Shown: positions 29,272 through 37,393 of the stretch, in pieces
How positions within the stretch are numbered: position 1 is the stretch's first letter
How the letters are laid out: the number at the start of each line of letters is the position of its first letter
Source: Rothia mucilaginosa
Lineage (GTDB): Bacteria; Actinomycetota; Actinomycetes; Actinomycetales; Micrococcaceae
Reading direction: 5' to 3'
DNA length: 64,000 nucleotides
Assembly (NCBI RefSeq): GCF_001061665.1
Contig: NZ_JVSP01000006.1
Coordinates: 168,039 to 232,038 of the forward strand
The notes under the pieces: model-generated
Seen by the model: only the letters and a program-made list of their open reading frames with translations
What the model was told of the DNA's origin: nothing
The model's database searches: none
Made by a program: the position numbers and the translations under genes

Positions 29272-30726
29272 TTAGGATTCTGCCGGTTCCTGTGCGCCCG
29301 CGGCCTTTGCAGCCTCAGCGGGTTCGGTACCGGCACGGTTCTTCAGAACCCAGCCCTCGATGGTGCGCTGGGAAGTCTCAGAGTAGGCGAGGGCGCCCGC
29401 AGGAACATCCTTGCGGATCAGCGCGCCCGCGCCGGAGTAGGCACCGTCACCCACGGTGACCGGTGCAACGTAGATGCCCGCGGATCCCATGCGGGCATGT
29501 GCGCCAATAACAGAACGGTTCTTCACCAGGCCGTTGTAGTTGGCGAAAATGGAACCCGCACCAATGTTGGCGCCCTCACCGATGGTGGCGTCGCCAACGT
29601 AGGACAGGTGCGGAACCTTCGCACCGTCACCAATCTGCGAGTTCTTGGCCTCGCAGAAGGTGCCGAGCTTCGAGCCCTTACCTAGGGTCGTACCGGGGCG
29701 CAGGTAGGCGAAGGGGCCGACGGTTGCGCCCTCGCCAATCACGGCGCCGAAGCCGTGAGCGCGGATGACGGTAGCGTCTGCCTCAACGGTCATATCGGTC
29801 AGGGTGGTGTCGGGGCCAATGGTTGCGCCGGTGGCAACGGTGGTGGAGCCGTGCAGCTGCACGCCGGGCAGGAGGGTCACGTCATTCTCGATGCGCACGG
29901 TCACGTCAATCCAGGTGTTCTGCGGATCGACGATGGTCACGCCGCTACGCATGTGAGCCTCGAGGATGCGGTTGTTGAGCATACGGCCCAACTGAGCCAG
30001 CTGCACACGGTCGTTGGCACCCTCAACCTCCCAGCGGTCCTCAATGGCCAGGGCGGAGGTACGGTGGCCCTTCGAACGGGCGATGGACAGCACATCGGTA
30101 ATGTACTTCTCGCCCTGAGCGTTATCGGTGGTCACCTCAAGCAGGGCTTCGCGCAGCACGGCAGCGTCAAAGGCGTAGATACCGGAGTTGATCTCGGTAA
30201 TCTCGAGCTCTTCGGGGGAGGCGTCCTTCGCCTCGACGATGGCGGTCACCTCGCCAGCCTGGTTACGCACGATACGGCCGTAGGAGCCGGGCTCATCAAT
30301 GTGGGTGGTCAGGACAGTTACGGAGTTCTTGTCTTCCTCGTGGAAGGCAATCAGTTCGCGCAGAGTCTCGGGGCGCAGCAGAGGAACATCGCCGTAGGTC
30401 ACCAGCACGGTACCCGAGACGGGGGCCTGCGCATCCAAGGCATTCAGACCGACCTCAACCGCACGACCAGTACCCGGAATCTCATCCTGATCAACGATGG
30501 TTACCTCAGGGTCAAACGCAAGCACATGCTCAGCAACCTTATCGCGCTGGTGGCGTACCACAACAGCGAGGCGCTCGGGGTTCAGATCGCGCGCAGCAGC
30601 GACAGCGTGCTCAATCATGGATCGACCACCAATGCCGTGCATGACCTTGGGGGTTGCGGACTTCATGCGCGTGCCAGCGCCGGCGGCGAGAACAATCACC
30701 GCGGAGGGTGCCAGTTCAGTGTTCAC
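29272..30726 (-). CDS. glmU: bifunctional UDP-N-acetylglucosamine pyrophosphorylase/glucosamine-1-phosphate N-acetyltransferase
   Basis: A 484-residue two-domain enzyme that acetylates glucosamine-1-phosphate and then forms UDP-GlcNAc, the precursor of peptidoglycan and of many surface sugars. The uridylyltransferase domain opens with LAAGAGTRM (13-21) and has GTGRAVEVG. The C-terminal half is a left-handed beta-helix of hexapeptide repeats with the acetyl-CoA site around residues 370-430. The start is GTG with AAGGAG eight bases upstream. A tRNA-Gln gene lies 88 bases upstream on the same strand. Confidence 0.97.
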   Translation of the reverse strand: MNTELAPSAVIVLAAGAGTRMKSATPKVMHGIGGRSMIEHAVAAARDLNPERLAVVVRHQRDKVAEHVLAFDPEVTIVDQDEIPGTGRAVEVGLNALDAQAPVSGTVLVTYGDVPLLRPETLRELIAFHEEDKNSVTVLTTHIDEPGSYGRIVRNQAGEVTAIVEAKDASPEELEITEINSGIYAFDAAVLREALLEVTTDNAQGEKYITDVLSIARSKGHRTSALAIEDRWEVEGANDRVQLAQLGRMLNNRILEAHMRSGVTIVDPQNTWIDVTVRIENDVTLLPGVQLHGSTTVATGATIGPDTTLTDMTVEADATVIRAHGFGAVIGEGATVGPFAYLRPGTTLGKGSKLGTFCEAKNSQIGDGAKVPHLSYVGDATIGEGANIGAGSIFANYNGLVKNRSVIGAHARMGSAGIYVAPVTVGDGAYSGAGALIRKDVPAGALAYSETSQRTIEGWVLKNRAGTEPAEAAKAAGAQEPAES

Positions 30727-30814
30727 TGAGAAGACTCCTTATACGAGGTTGTAAGAGTGAGAGGTGAGCGCGGAACCGCCGACTCTCATTCAACGATTCC
30801 GTTGAGTGCTTACG

Positions 30815-30885
30815 CTCCGCCACTAGGACTCGAACCTAGACAAACGGCTCCAAAGGCCGCTGTGCTGCCATTACACCATGGCGGA
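30815..30885 (-). tRNA. tRNA-Gln (anticodon TTG)
   Basis: On the minus strand a full cloverleaf can be folded. The acceptor stem is TCCGCCA/TGGCGGA with discriminator G. The anticodon stem GCGGC/GCCGT encloses the loop CTTTGGA (anticodon TTG), and the T-arm is CTAGG-TTCGAGT-CCTAG. No CCA is encoded. It reads CAA glutamine codons. Position upstream of glmU is common in actinobacteria. Confidence 0.97.
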
Positions 30886-31125
30886 TTATTCCCGTGCCGG
30901 TGCGGGTACCGCCTCTGGTGGCAGTCGCCATTCACTACCCTAATTTTGGGCAGAGAACAGCGCCGTGCAGGAAATGCTTCCCTCAGTTTATCAAATATCC
31001 GCCGTGGGCTCGCCCCACGCACGGCGCAAACGCGGGCTTTCGACGGGTACTTCAGCTATCTTTTCAAACCTTCAACCGTTCCCCCATCGATTACCTCACC
31101 GGCACCTGAAAATACCCTCACCCTG

Positions 31126-31131
31126 TACCCT
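31126..31131 (+). promoter_or_regulatory. candidate -10 box for a leaderless ABC-F transcript
   Basis: TACCCT ends seven bases before the GTG at 31139. The purine stretch AGAAGG in between is too close to the GTG to act as a Shine-Dalgarno. Confidence 0.4.
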
Positions 31132-31138
31132 AGAAGGC

Positions 31139-32983
31139 GTGGCACATTTACTAGGCGGCGAATCGCTGCATCTTGAGTTTCCTACCCGAACCATTTTCGA
31201 GGGCATCACGGTCGGCCTGAACGAGGGCGACCGCATCGGCATTGTCGGCCGTAACGGCGACGGCAAATCCACCCTCATGAAGATTCTGGCCGGCCGGCTC
31301 GAACCGGACTCCGGCCGCGTCACCGTGCGCGGCGGCACCCGCATCGGCTACCTGGATCAGTCCGATGTTCTCGACGACGACCACACCGTCGGCTACGCGA
31401 TTGTGGGCGACACCCCCGAATACGAGTGGGCCTCGCAGGCTCGCATCCGCGACGTCATCTCGGGCCTGGTCTCCGACCTGCCCTGGGATGCGCAGGTCTC
31501 GTCCCTCTCCGGCGGTCAGCGCCGACGCGTAGCGCTCGCCTCCCTGCTCGCGCAGGAGTGGGACGTGCTCATGCTCGACGAGCCCACCAACCATCTGGAC
31601 GTCGAGGCCATCACCTGGCTCGCCGGCCACCTGAAGTCCCGCTGGCCCAAGAACGCGGGCGGCCTCATGGTCGTTACCCACGACCGCTGGTTCCTCGATG
31701 AAATCTGCACCGACACCTGGGAGGTGCACGACCGCATCGTCGAGCCCTTCGAGGGCGGCTACGCTGCGTACATCCTGCAGCGCGTTGAGCGTGACCGTCA
31801 GGCAGCCGCGGCTGAGGCTAAGCGCCAGAACCTGATGCGCAAGGAGCTCGCGTGGTTGCGCCGCGGTGCGCCCGCGCGTACCTCCAAGCCGAAGTTCCGC
31901 ATCGACGCGGCCAACGCCCTCATTGCGGACGTTCCGCCCGTGCGCGACACCGTGGAGCTGAAGAAGATGGCGGTCTCCCGCCTCGGCAAGGACGTGGTGG
32001 ACCTCGAGAACGTCTCGGTCACCTACGACGACCCCTCCCTACCCGGCGGCAAGCGCCCCGTTCTGAAGAAGGTCACCTGGCGTATTGCCCCCGGTGAGCG
32101 CACCGGTATCCTGGGCGTGAACGGTGCGGGCAAGTCCACCCTGCTTTCGCTGGTGACCGGCGACCTGAAGCCGACCGAGGGACGCGTCAAGCACGGCAAG
32201 ACCGTGAAGATTGCGACCCTCACCCAGCAGCTGGACGAGCTGAAGGAGGTCGAGAACGACCGCGTCTCCGACGTGATCGGCCGTAAGAAGCGCAGCTACA
32301 TTGCCGACGGCAAGGAGCTCTCCCCCTCGCAGATGCTCGAGCGTCTAGGCTTCACCAGCGCTCAGCTCTCCACCCCCGTCAAGGACCTTTCGGGTGGTCA
32401 GAAGCGTCGCCTGCAGCTCATGCTGATTCTGCTGGACGAGCCGAACGTGCTGATTCTCGACGAGCCCTCCAACGACCTGGACACCGATATGCTCGCGGCG
32501 ATGGAGGACCTGCTGGATACCTGGCCGGGCACCCTGCTGGTGGTCAGCCACGACCGCTACCTCATGGAACGCGTGACCGATCAGCAGTACGCCGTGATTG
32601 ACGGTTCGTTCCGCCACCTGCCCGGCGGCGTGGACGAGTATTTGGCACTCTCGGCGGCCGGTGCTGGCGGCTCTGCGGCAGGTAGCGCGCAGGCACGTGC
32701 CGCCGCCCCGACCCAGAAGGCTTCGACGCAGGAGGCTGAGGCATCCGCTAAGCCAAAGGTTTCCGGTGCCGAGCTGCGTGCGGCGCAGAAGGAATCCGGT
32801 GCGATTGAGCGTCGCCTCGCCAAGCTCGCTACAGAGCAGGAGAAGCTCTCCGAGCAGATGAGCGCGCACGATGCCTCCGACTACGCCGGTTTGGCGGCGC
32901 TCGGCGAGCAGCAGCAGGCACTTCAGGATGAGATTGACGAGCTGGAGATGCGCTGGCTCGAACTCTCCGAGCTGCTGGGCTAA
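31139..32983 (+). CDS. ABC-F family ATPase (translation factor-like)
   Basis: A 614-residue soluble protein with two ATPase domains in tandem and no membrane helices. Domain 1: Walker A GRNGDGKST (37-45), signature LSGGQRRRVALA, Walker B MLDEPTNHLD. Domain 2: GVNGAGKST, LSGGQKRRLQL, ILDEPSNDLD. A linker and a C-terminal helical, partly coiled-coil tail (about residues 510-614) complete the Uup/EttA-like layout. ABC-F proteins act at the ribosomal E-site; some give antibiotic resistance, but that cannot be told here. The GTG at 31139 is chosen because the family N-terminus AHLLGGESLHLEF begins there; the upstream open frame is not family-like. Confidence 0.9.
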   Translation: MAHLLGGESLHLEFPTRTIFEGITVGLNEGDRIGIVGRNGDGKSTLMKILAGRLEPDSGRVTVRGGTRIGYLDQSDVLDDDHTVGYAIVGDTPEYEWASQARIRDVISGLVSDLPWDAQVSSLSGGQRRRVALASLLAQEWDVLMLDEPTNHLDVEAITWLAGHLKSRWPKNAGGLMVVTHDRWFLDEICTDTWEVHDRIVEPFEGGYAAYILQRVERDRQAAAAEAKRQNLMRKELAWLRRGAPARTSKPKFRIDAANALIADVPPVRDTVELKKMAVSRLGKDVVDLENVSVTYDDPSLPGGKRPVLKKVTWRIAPGERTGILGVNGAGKSTLLSLVTGDLKPTEGRVKHGKTVKIATLTQQLDELKEVENDRVSDVIGRKKRSYIADGKELSPSQMLERLGFTSAQLSTPVKDLSGGQKRRLQLMLILLDEPNVLILDEPSNDLDTDMLAAMEDLLDTWPGTLLVVSHDRYLMERVTDQQYAVIDGSFRHLPGGVDEYLALSAAGAGGSAAGSAQARAAAPTQKASTQEAEASAKPKVSGAELRAAQKESGAIERRLAKLATEQEKLSEQMSAHDASDYAGLAALGEQQQALQDEIDELEMRWLELSELLG

Positions 32984-32999
32984 CGCCTACTGATATAAG

Positions 33000-33036
33000 G
33001 AATGCCGGTTCTAGATTCAATCTAGAACCGGCATTC
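33000..33036. terminator. bidirectional terminator between ABC-F and ispE
   Basis: 18-base arms (33000-33017 and 33019-33036) are exact reverse complements with almost no loop, so the tip bases must stay open. Both genes converge on it. Confidence 0.85.
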
Positions 33037-33050
33037 TTCATGTATTCAGC

Positions 33051-34058
33051 TCAATGATACAGAATCGCACTGACCGCGCTCACCGCGTGGTTGCCCGTAG
33101 CACGAAGAGCAGATGCAAGAGCCTCCGCCCGGGCCTGCGAAGAAGTCAGCAGAAGCACCGTCGGACCGGAACCAGATACCAGGGAGGCGTACACGCCCTC
33201 GCTCTCGCGCAGGTTCAGAGTCTGCTCCAGCTGCGGGGCGCACGAAAGTGCGGGTGTCTGCAGGTCATTACGTAGCAGCGGTGCCAAGGAGGCGAGCGCC
33301 GCCTCCGAACCGTCATAAGAGTTCAGAGCTTCCAGAAGCTCTACGGGTTCCACCAGCTCGCCGGAGGCGGGATACTCACCGGCGGCACGGCCCGCATCCA
33401 GCTGCTTGAACACGCTGGGGGTTGAGAGGCCAAACTGCGCGGCAACAACCACCAGGTGCAGGGGTTCCCGAGGCGCCGCAACGTTCTGAAGCTCGGTGCC
33501 TGTCCCCTGCCCCAGGGCGAGGGTCTGCCCCAGCGCGGCACGCACGCTGAAGGGGATATCGGCGCCCAGCTGCGCGGCAAGACGTTCATAATCCGTCTGG
33601 GTCAGGAGCGCACCGGTGCGGCCGGTTGCGTGCAGGTAGCGGTCCGTGGCAATCAGTGCCGCTGCGGCGTCTGCTGAGCCGCCCGCCATGCCGCCGGCCA
33701 CGGGCACGGCCTTTGCAATGTGCATGTGTAACGCCGGGACAGAGCCAATACCGTGCTCCGCAAGGATTAGCTTCGCGGCACGGTACACGAGGTTCCGCTC
33801 ATCCATCGGCACATCGGCTGGGTCGAACTGCCCCGCCTGCATCTGCTGATCCACCAGGGAGCCGGGCATAATGTCCATGCTCAGGCTCAGCCCCGGCGTC
33901 TGCCCCTCAGAGACCGTAATGGTCTCCGTCAGAGAGACCGCCGCAAAAAGCGTAGTCAGCGGGTGGTAGCCGTCCGGACGGACATCCCCCACGGCAAGGT
34001 ACAGATTGACCTTGCCGGGAGCATCAACCGAAATAGCGGTCTGGGAGGCGGTACTCAT
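33051..34058 (-). CDS. ispE: 4-diphosphocytidyl-2-C-methyl-D-erythritol kinase
   Basis: A 335-residue GHMP kinase of the MEP isoprenoid pathway. The substrate-binding start VDAPGKVNLYLAVGD and the ATP-loop PVAGGMAGGSADAAAAL are both clear, and a final GSGPTVLLL loop is present near the C-terminus. Two ATGs are possible: 34058, with GAAAGG ten bases upstream, and 34070, with the same box only three bases away. It follows rsmA, the common actinobacterial order rsmA-ispE. It supplies the prenyl carriers that the glycan genes need. Confidence 0.93.
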   Translation of the reverse strand: MSTASQTAISVDAPGKVNLYLAVGDVRPDGYHPLTTLFAAVSLTETITVSEGQTPGLSLSMDIMPGSLVDQQMQAGQFDPADVPMDERNLVYRAAKLILAEHGIGSVPALHMHIAKAVPVAGGMAGGSADAAAALIATDRYLHATGRTGALLTQTDYERLAAQLGADIPFSVRAALGQTLALGQGTGTELQNVAAPREPLHLVVVAAQFGLSTPSVFKQLDAGRAAGEYPASGELVEPVELLEALNSYDGSEAALASLAPLLRNDLQTPALSCAPQLEQTLNLRESEGVYASLVSGSGPTVLLLTSSQARAEALASALRATGNHAVSAVSAILYH

Positions 34059-34126
34059 CAGCGCATACACCTTTCGCGCGGGAACTCGCGTGAGAACGTC
34101 AGTGAAAAATTTAGAGCGGGAAGAAG

Positions 34127-34999
34127 CTACTCCGCTACAGGCTCAGCCGGGACAGTCAGCGAAGCCTCCGCAATGCGGATAAAACCGTGAATATCCAGCT
34201 TCTCGCCGCGCTCCGTCGGAGCAATACCGGCCGCTACCAGAATCTGCTCCGCACGCGCACCCGAGCCCGCCCAGGAGCTCAACGCAGCGCGCAGAGTCTT
34301 ACGGCGCTGAGCGAAGGCCGCGTCCACAATCGTGAACACCAGGTCACGGTCAACGGTCGAGAGAGGCTCCTCGCGCATACGGAAACCCACCAGGCCCGAG
34401 TTAATCTTCGGTGCAGGCCAGAACACGTTCTTGCCAATCACGCCCGCCTTATAAACCTCGGCATACCAATTAGCCTTCACCGAGGGCACACCGTAGATCT
34501 TCGAACCCGGGGTGGCCGAAAGACGGTCGGCAACCTCGTCCTGAACCATCACCAGGGCGTGACGGATACTCGGGAACTGCGCAAACAGGTGCAGAAGCAC
34601 CGGAACCGCCACGTTATAGGGCAGGTTCGCCACCAGAGCATCCGGAGTGCGAGGCAGCTCGGTGACCTTCAGGGCGTCCATGAGCACCACGTCAATATCG
34701 CCTGCCTTCTCGGGGCGGAACTTCTCAATCGTGTGCGGAAGCTGCTGCGCCAGCGGCGGGTCAATCTCAACCGCCACCATATCCTTCGCAGCATCCAGGA
34801 TGCCGAGGGTCAACGAGCCCAGGCCCGGGCCGACCTCCAGCACCGTCTCCTCCGGTGAAATCTCTGCCGCGTTGACAATACGACGGATCGTATTGGGGTC
34901 AATCACAAAGTTCTGCCCAAGAGTCTTCGTCGGACGAATACCGAGCATCTCGGCAAGCTCGCGAATCTCAGCAGGGCCGAGCAGGGGCAGATCGTTCAC
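34127..34999 (-). CDS. rsmA: 16S rRNA (adenine(1518)-N(6)/adenine(1519)-N(6))-dimethyltransferase
   Basis: A 290-residue KsgA/RsmA methyltransferase that dimethylates two adjacent adenines in helix 45 of 16S rRNA. It shows [10 protein letters not shown], the SAM-binding [12 protein letters not shown] and the catalytic [10 protein letters not shown] (the NLPY motif). The start is GTG at 34999 with AAGGA five bases upstream. It is followed by ispE. Upstream of it, where relatives such as M. tuberculosis carry rpfB and then tatD, there are two GT25 genes. Confidence 0.96.
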   Translation of the reverse strand: MNDLPLLGPAEIRELAEMLGIRPTKTLGQNFVIDPNTIRRIVNAAEISPEETVLEVGPGLGSLTLGILDAAKDMVAVEIDPPLAQQLPHTIEKFRPEKAGDIDVVLMDALKVTELPRTPDALVANLPYNVAVPVLLHLFAQFPSIRHALVMVQDEVADRLSATPGSKIYGVPSVKANWYAEVYKAGVIGKNVFWPAPKINSGLVGFRMREEPLSTVDRDLVFTIVDAAFAQRRKTLRAALSSWAGSGARAEQILVAAGIAPTERGEKLDIHGFIRIAEASLTVPAEPVAE

Positions 35000-35044
35000 A
35001 GCGTTCCTTCACATAGGTGGATGGTGGGGAGGTTACAGTTTAGA

Positions 35045-35866
35045 TTACCGCGAGAAACGCTGCTTTACCTCATCAAGAGTGGCTTCCAGAGCGTTCTTAG
35101 CGTTCGTAATACGCTTCTTCGGAGCCAACGCAATACGCACTCGATCCAGAGGACCAGTACCGTGCTGGAGACTATTCACCTTATCCAGATGACGCTTACC
35201 GGACTCCAAGATGACGCTACTACCCTCCCAGCCGCACAGGCCCGGCTGCACAAAACGCACATCCACACCCCACTGCTGGTACAGCTTGTAATCATCAGCC
35301 ACAGTACCCGGCACCTTATCCTCAAACTGCTTAAGCAGCAGCTCAGCACCCGAACGGGAAATCAAATACAAGCCAGTGCAAATCAAAGGCCACGTACCGT
35401 ACGGCTTACCCATACGGTACTTACCGTGCACAAAAGGAGACAGCAGAGACAGGCGGATGTATTCCACCTGCGGGTTCAGCTTGCCGGCATCATTCGCAAA
35501 AGAATCGCTAAGGTTCACCAGCTGCACCTGCGGGTACTTCGTGATGATTGCATTCACCACCGCCTCAGCATCCGGAGAAAGAAGGATGTCGTCTTCGGCA
35601 ATCAGCGCCCAATCAGCATCCGACGCAACAAAGTCACGCCACATATTCACATGGCTGAGCATGCAACCCTTCTCCGCAGGGCTAGGGTCACGATGCCAAC
35701 GGCTACGGAAAAACTCAACGTCAAATTCTTCATCAGCGACGTGATTATCGCGGTTATCCACCGCAGAATAAGGCACAAAATCCTTCGCGGGCGCACCCAC
35801 AGAATAAAACGAATCGAAACGGTTCGCGCCATCCAGGCCCAGAACATACTTCAGAATCTTTGCCAT
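35045..35866 (-). CDS. GT25 family (LPS-type) glycosyltransferase, copy A
   Basis: A 273-residue protein with a GT25-like layout. YVLGLDGANRFDSF opens the chain, KGCMLSHVNMWRDF (residues 66-79) is the conserved acceptor-side block and IAEDDILLSPD (89-99) holds the metal-binding acidic cluster. The C-terminus has QHGTGPLDRVRIALAPKKR. GT25 enzymes are best known for adding galactose or glucose to lipooligosaccharide in Gram-negative bacteria; the acceptor here is unknown. By hand count about 185 of 273 residues match copy B with no gaps. ATG 35866 follows GAAAGGA; the longer start at 35881 is not supported. No signal peptide. Confidence 0.82.
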   Translation of the reverse strand: MAKILKYVLGLDGANRFDSFYSVGAPAKDFVPYSAVDNRDNHVADEEFDVEFFRSRWHRDPSPAEKGCMLSHVNMWRDFVASDADWALIAEDDILLSPDAEAVVNAIITKYPQVQLVNLSDSFANDAGKLNPQVEYIRLSLLSPFVHGKYRMGKPYGTWPLICTGLYLISRSGAELLLKQFEDKVPGTVADDYKLYQQWGVDVRFVQPGLCGWEGSSVILESGKRHLDKVNSLQHGTGPLDRVRIALAPKKRITNAKNALEATLDEVKQRFSR

Positions 35867-36127
35867 ATTTTTTCCTTTCAATAGCTCATCCAGAAAGCCT
35901 AAGCAATAGAAGATTGCGTCGGTTATTGGCGAGCTTTCAGAACATCAGACCCCCTGCACGACAGGAAAGTTCATCCATCTTAAAAATCGGTGCGTTAATG
36001 GCATGAAGTCTGAATATTGAGCGTGTGATAAATACGCACACTACTGTGCAACGTAGAAAAAATTCTATCATTCACCATGCACCAATCTCAGGTGCCCGCA
36101 GGTTAAGACGCGGTATAGCACGCGCCG
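35867..36127 (-). repeat. upstream region of GT25 copy A, direct repeat of 37091-37351
   Basis: 261 bases starting at the gene start align end to end with the region upstream of copy B, with at most two single-base gaps and roughly 85 percent identity by eye. Long shared blocks include the palindrome GTGTG...CACAC at 36023-36041. It contains no gene and probably holds the promoter. Confidence 0.85.
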
Positions 36128-36268
36128 TACCGGTGTACAACAAAAGAATCCCCTCCCTACCGCATATACACGATAGGGAGAGGATAAATGACAGGGCAGA
36201 AGATCCACGTATTCACATTTTTATGTGATGACAGTACCCCAATCCATCTGTGGGTTACCGCCTCTGGA
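36128..36268. terminator. unique spacer after GT25 copy B with two hairpins
   Basis: Not part of the repeat. It contains CTCCCTA (36153-36159) pairing with TAGGGAG (36174-36180), and TCACAT-TTTT-ATGTGA (36213-36228). These are likely transcript ends for copy B on the minus strand. Confidence 0.5.
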
Positions 36269-37090
36269 TTATCGTCCTAGACGCTGCTTCACATCTTCGA
36301 GAGTGGCATCCAGAATGTTCTTCGCGTTCGCAATACGCTTCTTCGGCGCCAGGGCGATGCGCAACCGGTCGATAAAACCGGTGCCATGCTGCGTGCTCTT
36401 GAGACTTTCCAGGTGACGAACGCCAGAAGTTTGAATGAGGCTGGTGCCTTCCCAACCGCACAGGCCGGGCTGCACCAAATATATGTCCACTCCCCATTCT
36501 CGGTAGAGAGAATAATCATCAGCAACAACGCCGGGAACCGTCTCGCCATAACATTCTACGAGTCGTTCAGCTCCAGAACGCGAAAGAAGATACAAGGCTG
36601 CACCGTACAGAGGCTTTGAACCATAGGCACGACCCATACGGTACTTGCCGTACACAAAAGGAGCAAGCAACGAAAGACGGGGGTAATCAACCTGCGGGTT
36701 GAGCTTGCCAGCTTCAGAAGCGTAGATATCGCCCAGGTTAACCATCTGCACGTGAGGATACTTTTCGATAATCCTCTCCACTACAGGCTGCAGGTCAGGG
36801 GAAATGAGGACATCGTCCTCTGCTAGCAAAGCCCAGTCGGCATCTGAAGCGAGGAAGTCCTTCCACATGTGGTAGTGGCTCAAAGCGCAACCCTTTTCGG
36901 CAGGCCTCGGCTCTTTACCGTAACGAGTCAAGAACAGCTTGCTATCGAATTGTGCATCAGTGACGTGATCATCACGGTTATCCACCGCAGAATAACGCTG
37001 AAAACCTTGAGCGGGTGCCCCCACCGAGAAGAAAGAATCAAACCGGTTAGCGCCGTCCAGTCCCAGAACGTATTTCAGAATTTTTGCCAT
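36269..37090 (-). CDS. GT25 family (LPS-type) glycosyltransferase, copy B
   Basis: A 273-residue paralogue of copy A with the same motifs: YVLGLDGANRFDSF, KGCALSHYHMWKDF, LAEDDVLISPD and QHGTGFIDRLRIALAPKKR. The differences cluster in residues 41-62, 101-107 and 157-190, loops that could set donor or acceptor preference. Each copy has its own upstream region, so they need not be co-transcribed. The pair sits between tatD and rsmA, a position filled by rpfB in M. tuberculosis. The DNA is AT-richer than its neighbours, which suggests acquisition by transfer followed by duplication. Confidence 0.82.
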   Translation of the reverse strand: MAKILKYVLGLDGANRFDSFFSVGAPAQGFQRYSAVDNRDDHVTDAQFDSKLFLTRYGKEPRPAEKGCALSHYHMWKDFLASDADWALLAEDDVLISPDLQPVVERIIEKYPHVQMVNLGDIYASEAGKLNPQVDYPRLSLLAPFVYGKYRMGRAYGSKPLYGAALYLLSRSGAERLVECYGETVPGVVADDYSLYREWGVDIYLVQPGLCGWEGTSLIQTSGVRHLESLKSTQHGTGFIDRLRIALAPKKRIANAKNILDATLEDVKQRLGR

Positions 37091-37351
37091 GTTTTTCCCT
37101 TCAATAGCTCATCCAGAAAACCTAAGCAATAGAAGATTGCAATTGGTTAATGATGAGTTTTCAGAACATCAGACCACCTGCACAACAGAAGGGTTCGTCA
37201 ATCTTAAAAATCAGTACATAGATGGCAGGGAGTCTGAATATTGAGTATGTGATAAATACGCACACTGTAGTGCAACGTAGAAAGAATTCTATCATTTACC
37301 ATGCGCCAATCTCAGGTGTCCGCAGGTTAAGACGCGATATAGCACGCGCCG
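37091..37351 (-). repeat. upstream region of GT25 copy B, direct repeat of 35867-36127
   Basis: The second copy of the 261-base upstream repeat. The palindromic core is ATGTG...CACAC at 37247-37265. The remaining 42 bases to the tatD stop are unique. No gene is seen in 37091-37393. Confidence 0.85.
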
Positions 37352-37393
37352 CGAAGCGATTCAGAGTAGCTACCCGCTACAGGGTGTACGCGC

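Noticed and set aside
30757-31176. A plus-strand frame crossing the tRNA-Gln region
   Set aside because: Its translation contains the antisense of the tRNA and extends into the ABC-F leader. It is a chance open frame.
35867-37351. Direct repeats around a GT25 gene, considered as insertion-sequence ends
   Set aside because: The repeats are upstream regions of two paralogous genes. There is no transposase, no terminal inverted repeat and no target duplication.
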